Assembly (NCBI GenBank): GCA_963920665.1
Contig: OY987265.1
Coordinates: 32,121,001 to 32,185,000, forward strand
Origin: Straminergon stramineum
Lineage: Eukaryota; Streptophyta; Bryopsida; Hypnales; Calliergonaceae
DNA: 64,000 nucleotides
Direction: 5' to 3'
Numbering within the stretch: position 1 is the first letter of the stretch; every line of letters begins with the position of its first letter. Shown one piece after another: positions 45,193-56,999 of the stretch. The position numbers were made by a program, and so were the translations under genes. The notes under the pieces were generated by a model. It was not told the origin of the DNA and made no database searches. It saw only the letters and a program-made list of their open reading frames with translations.

Positions 45193-46011
45193 TCAGGGCC
45201 TCTTCACACTATGGCCGTCCAAGTCGAGAGGCCATGGGATTGAGTGGCCAAACTTTGGTGAGAGTCCAAGGAAATTAGCAATAAATAAGCCAAAAAAACT
45301 AAGAATTGGAGCCTTCAGCTAGCCATAGTGCAAAGCCTCCAAAGTCCAAGCCCAAAGTCCAATCCTATTCCATTTTTTCGACTTCTATCCTTTCTCTCCA
45401 CATTAATCCATCCAATTTCTGAAATTTTCAATGAATTGTCACCCATGTGTAAAAATTTTCAAGAAATTTTTTCAAGCAAAAGGTTAAAAAAACATGAGAA
45501 AAGAGTCAAAAATGGCCTTGGAAAAATGATTACAGCACATGCTCTCATCATCTAACAAGGAATATGAAGGATATAAATGGAATAAAAAGGTGGCATTAAA
45601 CATTGTGAGGAAGTAGGTTCATTGAATGTTAAGACTCACCATTTTAGTAGTGGAGACTAGGTTTCAAACCCCAATGGCAATACAAATAAACAAATAAACA
45701 AAGGAGGGCATACTACCTATTTCTACAAAAACAATCTAATCTAATGGCTGAGATTTTGTCAGATTCTGAAAAAAACTTGAAGGACTCTCGATTAGAGTTT
45801 GGGTCAGCCAGAAATGGAGACCCAAACTCTAATCAAGAGTCCGTCACCATGTAGACATTTGGTTGCCATGTAGGCATACAAATGGGCGATGGACTTAGGA
45901 CTGTGCCTCCTTATGTGAAGGCTCAAGAGGCCGAACTCTTAGGTTTATGCAATCTCATTGGTTGAAACCAACAAACTCTCGACCTTGTGCCGTAGTGTGA
46001 AGTGGCCCTTA
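45193..46011. mobile_element. Harbinger/Tourist-like element
   Basis: Left GGGCCTCTTCACACTATGGC and right GCCGTAGTGTGAAGTGGCCC are terminal inverted repeats with two mismatches. Flanks are TCA (45193-45195) and TTA (46009-46011), a possible 3-bp TWA duplication with one change. GGGCC ends and a 3-bp TWA site suit PIF/Harbinger. An internal hairpin pairs GACTCTCGATTAGAGTTTGG (45783) with CCAAACTCTAATCAAGAGTC (45822). No transposase frame is seen. Confidence 0.6.
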
Positions 46012-46347
46012 ATCAAGGAAAGCCAATGAAATCAAGAATTACAAAACTCTTTCAATGGTTAAAAAATCCTTTAGTTACAATTGGAAAAAAATCTTTTTCT
46101 TGCTAATTTCAAACTCTAGAATCTTTCAATTTGCACAAACAAAGTTTCTCAAAACTTCCCACACATTCCAATAGCAGTCTTACTAGTATGAACTTCTACA
46201 ACTGAACTTTGATTTTTTTCAAATTCTCTTCCTCCTCTCATTACTCAAAAAAGTGATATTTTTTTACAATTTTACTCAATATATAACCTAGTCTATTGGA
46301 ATTGAATCTCAGCTCAATGTTTTAGTGATAATTAAGCTTAGCCACAA
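46012..46347. other. Unassigned AT-rich DNA
   Basis: Nothing recognisable. Confidence 0.4.
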
Positions 46348-47113
46348 TATGATAGAACCACCCATTCCTGACCAAGATTCTATGGACAACCTATACAGTA
46401 AACTTGCCATTTACTGCACACATCCAAAAACCAAACAACAACCATTGCCATTTACTGTACACTAGCCACACAATGCAAAGTATCAATTTAATTGCCATGG
46501 GAACAAAGTTTTGTATCACCATCCAATGGTCACATAGTAAGCAGTGAAGGGTTGCAAGGAATTTAACTAGATTTTAGCTTCTCTGTCTTTAGATTGCAAT
46601 AAAATTTGTAGGAAGGATTTTTTTTGCATTCTATTTTTTGAAGGCAAATCTTAACATGACATTTAATGATCATGCCAAATTTCAAAACACGCAAGTCTCT
46701 ATATGTATATGGAGAAGGATTTGAATTTTACATGTGTAATGATTGGCAAGTTTACTATTGGTATCGGGAAAGTCAACAAAGACTATGACTAATTTCTAAC
46801 CATCAATTCTTGGTTTCCAACCATCTTCTAACCATCAGTGTCATGACACATGTCCTTGGCTTCGAGAGTCAAAGTAATCTTTGAATGAGTAGTTGTAGAA
46901 GACTCAATGCATTGTGTACAATCCCAAACCAACTTTTGGCTTCCAAAACTCATAGTAATTTCAATTCATGGCTATCCATAAAATCATGAAAAAAAATTTG
47001 CAATCCCTGTGATTTCTATCTTTCTACATTTCAGAAAATTTACATTGCCTTATATTGCTCTAGAATTTGCTTTAGGATTGCTTGAGTGATCAACTATGGG
47101 TAGTTCTACCGTA
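46348..47113 (+). mobile_element. TA-type inverted-repeat element R, copy 2, interrupted
   Basis: Left TATGATAGAACCACCCATTC, right CTATGGGTAGTTCTACCGTA. Subtracting Q2 leaves about 400 bp collinear with R1 (TTGGTTTCCAACCATCTTCT, CCTGTGATTTCTATCTTTCT). Confidence 0.65.
46398..46755 (+). mobile_element. Inverted-repeat element Q, copy 2, nested in R2
   Basis: Ends GTAAACTTGCCA and TTGGCAAGTTTAC. The interior is collinear with Q1. The left end also forms a small palindrome CAGTAAACTTGCCATTTACTG. Confidence 0.65.
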
Positions 47114-49241
47114 AGACAAAGTTCAAGGTTGCATGTGATGCCGACAATGGATGGTACTTTACAACGATCGCACTCGGGTAAGTTGAATCACAAGAGCTGT
47201 TTGTTTGATCTTCCTACATGATTGCAATTATGTATAAGTCGACAAATGAATCCACATTTGTATCACAATCAAGGATGCATCATCAACCTCTTTCAGTAGC
47301 ACAGTGACAATTCCTTCGCAGGAATATAAACTAAATCCCTGTCACACGTATATAAAAGCAATTATACAGCCAGCTGGGATTTGGTAGTTTTATTGACCCT
47401 TATATGACCTGTCAAATTATACAAAACATATAGTAGTTTTAAAGGTACTGCACGTACCCCCATTGTGAGCCTCCATCCCTCTCACTGTATTTGTCTGGAA
47501 CTTCATGAGATTTATTCGGGAAAAATGTGGGGTACATGTATTTTTTCATCCCATGATGATGGGGCTATGGTACGTGGAAGTACCCAAAACCATCGATTTA
47601 GGCAATTCAGCAAAGTTGGAGGCACTTTCTGCTAGAATTTTTTCTGGTAGTATTCGTAATTGAAATTCATGCATTTAAAAATAAATAAAATTTTGATATG
47701 GCATGTATTTTCTATAAATTTTCAAAGTGACAATTACCTAGACCACTGAAATCATCATGTAGGTGTACTTGGAATCAAAATCTGACAAAATGAGAAGTCA
47801 ACTAATCAACAATAAGCAAGGGAATTTTTTCATGTAATTGTAGATGGACAATTTATTGGAACACTAGAGACATTTCTGAAGAACTCTACTATGCATGAAT
47901 GGGAACATGGATGCTTTGGGGTGTTTTTACCTTAGTTATGGATTGTCACCTTCTTTGTGGCTTCACAATTAATGGCTTGGAGTAGGGAGCTCATGCTTGT
48001 ATTTAGGGTGATTATCTTAGAAAATAATAAAAGAATCTTGTATACAATACAATAGTACCGCTTTAAAGAAATACTCTTAAAAATAATATCCTCTCTAAAG
48101 TACCATTGATTTTCTAGTCCCACCCTAGGCTATATACAAATGCTATTAATGCAATAATTTATCTAATGTGATACAATTAGTCCAACCCTCGCCCAATTAT
48201 TTTAGAGATGTTTTTATTGCATTTTGATTGGAATGAAACTACTACGATAGTTGATGCAATGAGTGTAAGAGATTGAAAATCTAATGATTCAAAATATTTT
48301 GTTTAATAGGTGTTGTAGGTATATTTGAATCTGATCAATCAAAAAATTAGAATGTCTTTTTAAAAAAATAAGAAAACTAAGGTTTTGGGTGCTCACTTTG
48401 ACATCAATTCTCCCCGCCCTCTTTAAACTATGGATTTTGCAATATTATCCTAACAACATTCAACAAAGCTTTATATGTAGAGTATGGTGATTAAGACTTA
48501 TTTCAAATTGCCAAAAATATTATTGAGATTTTGAATTTGACTAGTTTTGTAATGTCCTACATTTTTAGTTTTGTCCTCTATCTTGAGTATGAATGTTGCA
48601 AATCTCCTTCAAAAATTAAATTATATGTTTTAGTTTTCAACTCAATTTTTATGATTTTCAAAAATTGAAAAGTACTTACATTTTAGATGGTTTGCTAGGA
48701 CATTCCAAAGAGTGAGATTAGCATGTTTCAATTCCATTTTTTAATTTATTTCTTTGCAATTTATAAAATTGCGGTTTTGAATTTCTACATAGAAAACCAA
48801 CTTGGGCTTGTAGTGTTTGAAGCCCTTGAGTAGGCTCATGTTTTATTCTCTACATTGGGATCCAATTTGAACGCAAGTTGGTTCCCAATGTATAGATTTA
48901 CACACCCTCTAATTTTTTTGGTGATCTAAATACTCTTATTTGCATCCTAAATTGAATTACACCACATATTGTCCACAAATTTTAAGGATCAATTTCAAAT
49001 TCTTAGAGCAATTTTTTGACATTTTCTTTGCACTTCTCTTCCACTATTGATAAAAATGAACAAGATTGCAAAGTACTATCTACCTTCTCTAAAAATGTAG
49101 TAGCAAAGTAGTCCCTCCTTTTCTCCTCTCTCCCTCCTTTTCATCCAAGATTGTTCTTTGTACTACAAGAGGTGATCGATGGATGTTAAAATTGTCTCTT
49201 AGTCACTAATCTAAAGACTCAACTATGTCAAATATAGGTAG
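47114..49241. other. Unassigned AT-rich DNA (2.1 kb)
   Basis: No gene or complete element. A 15-base inverted repeat TACATTGGGATCCAA / TTGGTTCCCAATGTA lies at 48851-48892. The longest frame (63 codons, 47932-48123) is not recognisable. Confidence 0.35.
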
Positions 49242-49774
49242 TTAGCCCTTGAAAGGCCCATACATTCAAATTTTGAGCAACGGATGAATGCAAACATGAC
49301 CTGAGCGCACAAAATCTTCATTTTTCACCCACCAAAATATTTGTAGGTATTTGTGTTGGTTCACTTAAATTTCTATTGAAGAGGTTCTTGTAACTTTTAT
49401 TTGTAAGTCTTCTACAATTAAGGGGCACAAGTATGTATAACCTCAAAAATTAACTTTTTAAGTTCATAAAATGACTCTTTGAAAATAGTTTCAATGAATA
49501 AAGAAAAGAAAAAATTATGAAAATCACCATAATTAGAACTCAACATTTTGAACTCAAAAAAAAAATTTGTGAATATTATTACAAATATTCAATCTACAAT
49601 CAAGTTTGAAGATTTTCTTAATCTAAAAATTTATTGAAAAATATTGGATAGTGTAGTAATTGATTTTATAAGTTTTCTTTGAAATCCATCATTCAATTAT
49701 TATTCTAATTTGCATTCTGATACATCATTACAATTTGAGAAATTTGGACAATACCTTGGTCCTTAAGGAATTAA
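49242..49774 (+). mobile_element. TTAA-type element E, copy 2
   Basis: Left TTAG-CCCTTGAAAGGCCC, right GGTCCTTAAGGAA-TTAA, 533 bp, the same length as E1. Immediately followed by TAAGGTAAACCTACCTATAA, which looks like the left end of a T element at 49772. Confidence 0.55.
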
Positions 49775-49799
49775 GGTAAACCTACCTATAACCAATCCA

Positions 49800-50291
49800 T
49801 CACCACCCAATTTCCAATTTCATCCTCATGTACATACAATGTACATTTTCATCCTCACATGTATCTCCTTAGTTTACAAATACATGATTGAGATGAGATT
49901 GAAAAGATAAACCCCACTCCTTTCTATTTTGCACTATCTTGTAAGTCCCATAGAAGGAACAAAGAAAATTGGTAAAAGAACTATTTTTTCTACCAAAACC
50001 ATCACAAGCTTTTTAGAATAACCAATAGGAGTTGAAGCATCTTTTGCTTCTAGGGTAGTTGTTTAAAGGGAGTCTAGTGGCATAAGGAGGATCCATATGC
50101 TTTCAACTTTGAAATTTCATTTTATATTGAGTAATTGCCAAGAAAATCATGAAAAGACATAGGTTGTCTTTCTCTTAAGGTGGCTAGCATTCTTACAAGA
50201 AAACAAATGTTATTTTGGACCATCCATTTAGTAGGTGCAAACAAAATGGCATTTTTGGGTGCTTCTATGTTTATTGGTTGATTTGCTCCAA
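49800..50291. other. Unassigned AT-rich DNA
   Basis: No element or gene is recognised beyond the T-like stub. Confidence 0.35.
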
Positions 50292-51246
50292 TTAACCCTT
50301 TGTCCCAAAATTATTCCAGTCATAGCAAGAATATAGATAGAATCTTTAGAAACTGAGGAATTATTGTAAACAAAGGAGCTGAAGTAAAAAATCAATTGTA
50401 CCGAATTGGAGAATGAATGATAGACAATAGGTGTGTAAAAAACTAGGACTATTTTTTATTTGATATTGCAAGAAATTTGAATTTTTCGACAGTGCATGCA
50501 ACATTGTTGACATTGATGTATGAAAAATGCACAAATATATGCAGGAAACACTAGCTATTTTATAAAAGATTCACTTTAGGGCCCCTTGGATTTTTAGACA
50601 TTGCTTTTAGGATTCATACATAGCAATTAACATTGGAAAATACACTCCTTCTATGTATGAAAATACAATCTTAATGCAAAAAAAATTTGACAAGGGTGAA
50701 TACAAAATCTTCTATACAAAATTGACACAAGTTAACTTGTGCTTCTTTTATGACTGATCGACATTTACATAGGAGTAGTTGAAGCTTGCAACTATAAATA
50801 GAAGATAGAAAAAAGACTTGGAAAAAGCATATTGTTCACAATTATACTTAGAAGAAATAGTGAAAACATTTATATATACAATATTTATGCCATATTTTTT
50901 TATGATGACCTTCTTTTTAGAAAATACCTATCCACTTGTGCCATCTTTCTATTCGCTTTCCCTCCAAAATATAGCCAATGAATGTTGTTCAAGATGCAGA
51001 AGGAGCACATTTTTGCAATTTTTTCTATATATTTCCATGTATGAAATAGAGATTGGCAAACATGCCCATGTACAAACAACATAACTATTACATGTATGCA
51101 ACTACATTTTCCAAGTTGGACATCTCTAATTCATTTCCTATCAAATAAATTAATAACCTCCATTTCCTTTACTCACTTTCCATTCCTCTCTGAGTTATAT
51201 CTATTTTTTCACTTTGAAAACTAGTTTCTGGTCCTTTAGGACTTAA
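50292..51246 (+). mobile_element. Possible further TTAA-type element
   Basis: Starts TTAA-CCCTTTGTCCCAAAA and ends TTCTGGTCCTTTAGGAC-TTAA, where the final TTAA is also the start of A9. No second copy is in the window and the two ends match only loosely, so this is an inference from termini alone. An 88-codon frame (50818-51084) inside is not recognisable. Confidence 0.25.
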
Positions 51247-51474
51247 ACTTACAATGTTGTTGTAGACACTAAGTGTTTGATGGATGACAAAGAATCCTTC
51301 TATAGAAGATAGAAGTGTAGATGTTCATCTTTGGAATTTTGAGTGAAAAGAGAAAATCTTGAACAATACGTTTGACTTCCAATGAGTGCTCTTGGCATTT
51401 TTCTTGTAGCAAATGATTCACATGGTAATAAAAAAATGATTTCAATAGTGACCAAACTAGGGATCCAAGGTTAA
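51243..51474 (-). mobile_element. TTAA-type element A, copy 9
   Basis: Left TTAA-ACTTACAATG, a heavily mutated terminus, then GATGGATGACAAAGAATCC. Right ATCCAAGG-TTAA. 232 bp. Confidence 0.55.
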
Positions 51475-51684
51475 CTCATAAAGAACATTTTACGTATGGG
51501 CTTAGTCAAACTTCATTAGATTTCTACATAAGAACATACATGTAAAAACTTTGATATTTTTCACATGTAGTAATATATGGCTAAAATTTATACTCATTTT
51601 TTCATAATTCAAAATATCAAATTGAATTTTATCATATTTTTTAAAGAAATTTCTTTGTAAAAAACATATTAACTACAAGAATTC

Positions 51685-52665
51685 TTATCCCCTAAATGCC
51701 ATGGGCCTTTTTGAGCTTCTTAGAGTTTGGTCTAAATTGAACAAAAAGCCAATATTTTGATGAGAATTATCAATTTTTAAAAATTGTAACTATACAAATA
51801 CAAACTAGACATATTAGAGATTAGATGGGAAAAGAAAACACAACAATATCACTTATGGACTGACTGAAAGATTACAATGTTTGATCATGAGGGTGTTCAA
51901 AGTTGTGAAGGTAATTTGGAGTCTCTAAATCCTCTTTTTGCATGTCAAATCTACTAAGTTGGTTAACATAAATATATGAGATTAAAACACATAACATGAA
52001 TAATCTCAATTAATTTAGGACTTCTCAAAATCTACAATAGAATTTTTTTAAATGAATTTCAAATGTAATTTTTTCTCCAAGGTCTATTGTATTTGAGGCT
52101 AATTTCTAAGAGCCCCAAATACTATGGAAAGTCAAGATTGCAATGGGCACCCTTGCACAAAATCTTGAATAGAAATATCATAATCATTCTTTTCAAAATC
52201 AGATTTTTAATACTAAATTTAGACTTTAGGAAAAATTCAATAGTATAAACTACTAAGAATAGTAACTTGTTTGGGTTTTATTAAACTTCAAAATATTGTC
52301 AACACTATAATTTGGTACCTCAAACAATTAGGGGTTTAACAAATATGAATTTTCTAAGAAAAATGGAAATTATAGTGACAAACATCATGGTGCAATTGGT
52401 GTATTCTTTGAGCCCATACCAAAATAAATTTGATAGAGAAAGTACAAAAGTGGTGTATTTTGAGCTTTCAAGATACTATCTTGAAAGTGTCACAAAAATT
52501 ACAAATTTTTAATAATTTTAGAAAAAATGAAAATGAAAAAATTAGATTATTGCAACTACATTCTCTGAATAAACCTAAATAACATTTAAAATAAAAAACT
52601 TGGAGAAAAAATCAAGTTTGACTTTCAAAATGCCCAACTGGCTTGCAATATTCTTTAAGGATTTA
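51685..52665 (+). mobile_element. TTAA-type element M, long copy
   Basis: Left TTAT-CCCCTAAATGCCATGGG, right TTCTTTAAGGA-TTTAA, 981 bp. GACTGAAAGATTACAATGTT matches the M copies at 13766 and 40387. Strongly diverged. Confidence 0.45.
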
Positions 52666-52870
52666 ATAGTTAATGAATGCCACCATAACCTTCTTTTCTA
52701 AGGTAGAAGTAATTCTTTTTGATAGCCCTCTATGATGGCTTTATAGGGTGACCTATTGTTGACAACATTCGGATGCTCTATTCATTGAAAAAAATGATTT
52801 GTCTTTACCTTCTTATCCACTCATCTCTCTTCCTTCCTCGCTTAGGAAAAAGTGCCAAAGCTAACTATAA

Positions 52871-53256
52871 TAAGGTAGGCCATCCATTTCTGACCACTTA
52901 AGCAATTATGCATATATGGAGCATAGGTTCCTCAAGTGGTGAAATTTCCCCATGTACAAAAATAGAGTTTAGAAGGATTCCTTAATTTTCCAAAATTCGA
53001 TTTCTCAAACCATAATTACTCTGAATTTTTTAGCTCAAGATTATGTCTGATCCATATTAGTCATATAGCCCTTCCTATTTCCGACCAAGGGCTGGTTGCA
53101 ATATTGAGAGTCTTGTAGCCAATCATAATGTGCCAAAACTACACTGGGAATTGTGCCATAATTAATCACTACTCATAACTACCTGATCTCAAAGAAAGAA
53201 GTACATAGGGCAAAAATGGGGGGGAGGAGGGAGGATCAGAAATGGGTTTCCTCCTA
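52871..53256 (-). mobile_element. TA-bounded element K, copy 3
   Basis: Left TAAGGTAGGCCATCCATTTC, right GAAATGGGTTTCCTCCTA, 386 bp. Interior CAATCATAATGTGCCAAAAC and GGGCTGGTTGCAATATTGAG place it with K2 in the same orientation. Confidence 0.6.
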
Positions 53257-53751
53257 TAGGTGATGAGACCAGAATGGGTCCGAATGAAAAATCCACATTT
53301 ATATTGAATGAAATATTCATTCTTGAGGAAAAACATCAGTTTTGGGGCAGCCTTCATTCATCCCTACGTTTGCACACATTGAGCTCAATTTTCTCAATGA
53401 ATTTCCCATATCCCATTTCCTGCAGGCTGAAATGCTTCAGTTATCAGAAATAGGTACCTCTACCTTATCCTAACTTTCTCTGCAAAGGTGTCTAATAATT
53501 TGTTTGCAAATGCCTGCTCTGACATTTTCTTCCAGTTTTGTCGATTGTATGGGTATTCAATTCTGGATGAGTTAGTGAAGAACATGTGCCACTTGGGGTC
53601 ATGTATCTTTTGATGCAATCAGCATGTAAGTTAGTAATGAACATGAGCTCCTTCCATTTCATTTCAAAATGTTGTAACATAAATTATGGTACCCAACATT
53701 TACCAGAAAAAATTTCTTTCTCGAAATGAAATAAACCCCATGCCCATTTAT
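53257..53751. other. Unassigned DNA
   Basis: Frames of 62 codons on the minus strand are not recognisable. No repeat is seen. Confidence 0.35.
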
Positions 53752-53979
53752 TTAACCCTTGAATGCCGGGCTGGTGACGATGGAAATCAGCCATTTTGGA
53801 ACCATGTGACATCATCCACTTTAAAAAACCCAAATATTCATTGGGAGTCAAACTATTGTAAAAGATCCCCCCTTTCCACCCTTAATTCTGAGGATGAATA
53901 GTTGCACTTCTGTCCTACAAAGGAGAATTCCTTGCCATTCATTGGACAAAAAACATCCACCGCGTCGTTTAGGGATTAA
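53752..53979 (+). mobile_element. TTAA-type element A, copy 10
   Basis: Bounded by TTAA-CCCTTGAATGCCGGG and GTCGTTTAGGGA-TTAA, 228 bp, both TTAA intact. One of the best preserved A copies. Confidence 0.75.
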
Positions 53980-54429
53980 TGCATGAATTAGTTAATTACC
54001 CCAATTTTTTTTGAAAAATACAAATGAATTTAATCAAACTGACCAGGAAGCTTAGATCATGGCCTAGTGGAAGAAAACATGAAAAAAGAACAAGTCCAAC
54101 AAGCATGTACTATACAATAAGTCTAGAAATCAAGTTTATGTTTTGTTCAGATTCATTCCATATTCCTTAATTTCAAAATGAGTGAGCCAATCCAAATGAG
54201 CGAATAAGAATGTTTTAGTACATTGCATATACTACAATTGTCAAAAAACTTGAAGCAAAAAGCAATTATAGTTTGGAAGTTAATGAATTTCTTCAAATAT
54301 ATTCAAAGTGGATGCAACAACATTCCAAATTGCAACTTAAAAATTATCTAAAATAGTAAATGCCGGTAAACAATCCACAATTTTTGAGTTATTTTGAAAA
54401 CCAGTCAAACAATTGAGTCAATAGGATGG
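53980..54429. other. Unassigned AT-rich DNA
   Basis: No element or gene is recognised. Confidence 0.4.
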
Positions 54430-55381
54430 TTAACCCCTAAAGGACCAAATGGTGTTTTTTGGCAACATAGCGATTTCAGGTAGCTCACTACGGATAGAAT
54501 TTTGATTTTTTTTCTTTGCAATTTTCACACAACATTTTTCCGAGGAGTAGCTTTAAGACCCAACAATTTTCATAACTTTTGAATACATGGTTAAAAAGTT
54601 ATTGTATGATATGTTGTTTTCATTGCTTGGCGGGCAACCCAGGCAACAAAAAAAACTTCTTTAAAAATCACTTTTTTTTAAAATAAAAATTTGAAATTGT
54701 TTTTCTACATTTATATATACATGAAAAGCTTTGAATCATTCTATTTTGATTTGTGAGACAAAAGTTATGAAGAGTTTTAGTTGTGGGTAGTTTGTCGGTA
54801 CTAATGGAATCTCTACTCTCAAATAAACTTTGAAGAACTTTATTTCACTCAATTTTTAATATTTTTGGAAAAAAATAAAACTTGAGGTGTAGATTGTTTA
54901 TTACAAAATTACAACCATTGGGATTGGCATTTTTCAATTCCATAAATAAATTATTAACACTTTAGTATTTTGAATCATTCTCTACTTCTTTCAACTTACT
55001 ATTTTTTTCCTATATGTTGTACAATTCCAAATGATCCAAAAATTTTCAAGCATGTATCCAACATGACTTGAAGAATGAATCCAAAGAGTTACAACCATTT
55101 TGGACATTTTTTCATAATGATTTGACCTTGTGGAGTGCATCTGCCCGGATTTTTGCAGGGCCAAAAAATGTCTTTTTGTCACTTCAAATGCTAATATCTT
55201 GCAATCCAAACGGTGGATATTTCTGAAATTCTTTCCAGATCTTTCCAAAACAACGTACTAGAAGATTCTACAGTTACATTTGTCCAAAAATGTATTTTTT
55301 CTAAAATTTGGTACTTGTATTGGAGATGACAGTTTTGGAGCGTTTTTAGTGAAAACATAGTCAAAAACCTTTAGGGGTTAA
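54430..55381 (+). mobile_element. TTAA-type element B, copy 5
   Basis: Bounded by TTAA-CCCCTAAAGGACCAAATGG and AACCTTTAGGGG-TTAA, 952 bp. Nearer to B2 in its left third (CTCACTACGGATAGA) and to B1/B4 in the rest, showing at least two B subtypes. Confidence 0.7.
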
Positions 55382-55560
55382 CTTTTAAATTCATTTACTT
55401 CCAAACCATAATTGTTTTTTTGGTCCAATTTTTTTTAGCCGATTGTAGTATATGCAAGATACTACAATATTTGTATTTGCTCATTTCGATTGGCTCCCTC
55501 ATTTTCAAATTACAGAACATGGAGTGAAACTAAAAATAAATAGATTCAATTTTTAAATAG

Positions 55561-55901
55561 TTAGAGCATCCACTCTAGAATTTGCCCCTCCAAATGAACT
55601 TCTAACTTTTGATTGGTTCAAAATTAGAATTCGAAATATTAATGATTGGAAGCACATGCAAAAGTACTTTGCATATGTATAAAAAAACTTAAATTTAGAT
55701 AGTGGACAATGAAAATAAACTACTTCAAAGTTAGCTAAAGAAACATTTATAGAAGAATTGACAAACCTCAGTTACCAAAACACTTGGCACTCCCAATTTG
55801 ACTTTGAATAATTAAAATTTAGAGTTCCAATATTGAACTAGTCAAAAGTTAGGAGTTCATTTGGAGGGGCAAATTTTAGAGTGGGATTAAAAATGCTCTT
55901 A
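55561..55901. mobile_element. TTA-type foldback element L, copy 2
   Basis: TTA-GAGCATCCACTCTAGAATTT at the left pairs with the right end AAATTTTAGAGTGG...AATGCTC-TTA. The inner arm CCCCTCCAAATGAACTTCTA pairs with TAGGAGTTCATTTGGAGGGG. TTA duplication with GAGCATC ends is Tourist-like. 341 bp. Confidence 0.7.
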
Positions 55902-56105
55902 AAGCAACTTCAATGTAGACCAAAATAGCCGCCCTTCCAAATGAACTCCTAACTTTTGACTCGTTCAAAATTAGAACTTGAAATTTCTATTACCGGAAGC
56001 ACATTCAAAAGTACTTTGCATCAATACATGGAAATTCAAATTTCAACATTGGGCAAAGAAAAGAAACACTTCAATCATAAGCTAGCTAAAAGATAAAAAT
56101 GGTAG
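55899..56105 (+). mobile_element. TTA-type element L, copy 3, truncated
   Basis: Begins TTA-AAGCAACTTCAATG, directly sharing the TTA of L2, and repeats CCTTCCAAATGAACTCCTAA and CAAAAGTACTTTGCATCAA. The right half is missing at the start of S2. Confidence 0.55.
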
Positions 56106-56112
56106 ATCTAAG

Positions 56113-56587
56113 TAAGGTAAAACAACCCATTACAGATCAAATGGGGGATTTGCCTTTTTGTCATTTCTGAAATTTTCTAATTTATTTTCTAGAGAAAGTC
56201 AAGTGATAGAAATGGTGAGAGCATTTGAAACTATATTTTTTCAACCAATTGTGAATTTGTTATGAATTTTTGAAGTGTTCACTTTATCACAGCCTACAAG
56301 AGTCTGCAGACTACCCCAAAACCAACCCAAATTGATCCATAGAGCTCATCTTACTCACCTGTTGTGTTCACAATATTTTTTAACATAGAAGACCTAAAAA
56401 GGCACTTCCTACAATGAACTAACACTAAAAAAACTGAAAGTTCTTATTGTGGTTACTAATCATTCCATTCGAGTTAGCTAAGACATTGAATGTGACCCAA
56501 ATCTCAATTACTCAAAGAAAACCATAATGGGGTCATTCTTAGTAGTCCACAATGGGTAAAAGGTCCATAATGGGCTATTTTACCTTA
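56113..56587 (-). mobile_element. TA-bounded element S, copy 2
   Basis: Left TAAGGTAAAACAACCCATTA, right TAATGGGCTATTTTACCTTA, 475 bp. Antisense to S1 over its length. Its right TA is the left TA of U. Confidence 0.75.
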
Positions 56588-56993
56588 AGGTAGACCAACC
56601 CATTTCTGACAGCTTCCTATAACCGCCATCCTATTTTTGGCCCCATCTCCATCATAACACTCACCCAAATCCATTTGCTTCTTTGACAATTTCAGTGCAT
56701 TAATTCCAACTTGGGTAACATGTTAGCCTTCGATTGGTGAATACTCTAGTACTAATAGGTACATATAATGACGGTTATAAGTTTAGGATAGGATATTTAT
56801 GACTAGTGTAGTGGTAGTTTTGTAATTTAGGGCAGACCACTTTAGAAATTCATAGAAATTACAATTTTAATCAGAAAGTTACAATTCCACTTGGGTTTGA
56901 TTTGTGAAACATGTGCACACCTCTGAAAAATATGTGCCCTCCTAGAGTTGGTCCTAATTGTGAATCAGGGTGGTAATAGGTTGGTCTACCTTA
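56586..56993 (+). mobile_element. TA-bounded element U
   Basis: Left TAAGGTAGACCAACCCATTT, right AATAGGTTGGTCTACCTTA, 408 bp. TIRs of about 20 bases with exact TA at both ends. Termini resemble K and R, but the interior has no other copy in the window. Confidence 0.7.
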
Positions 56994-56999
56994 GTTGTT

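Noticed and set aside
9398..55381. All five B copies lie in the same orientation
   Set aside because: With five copies this is easily chance and no mechanism is indicated.
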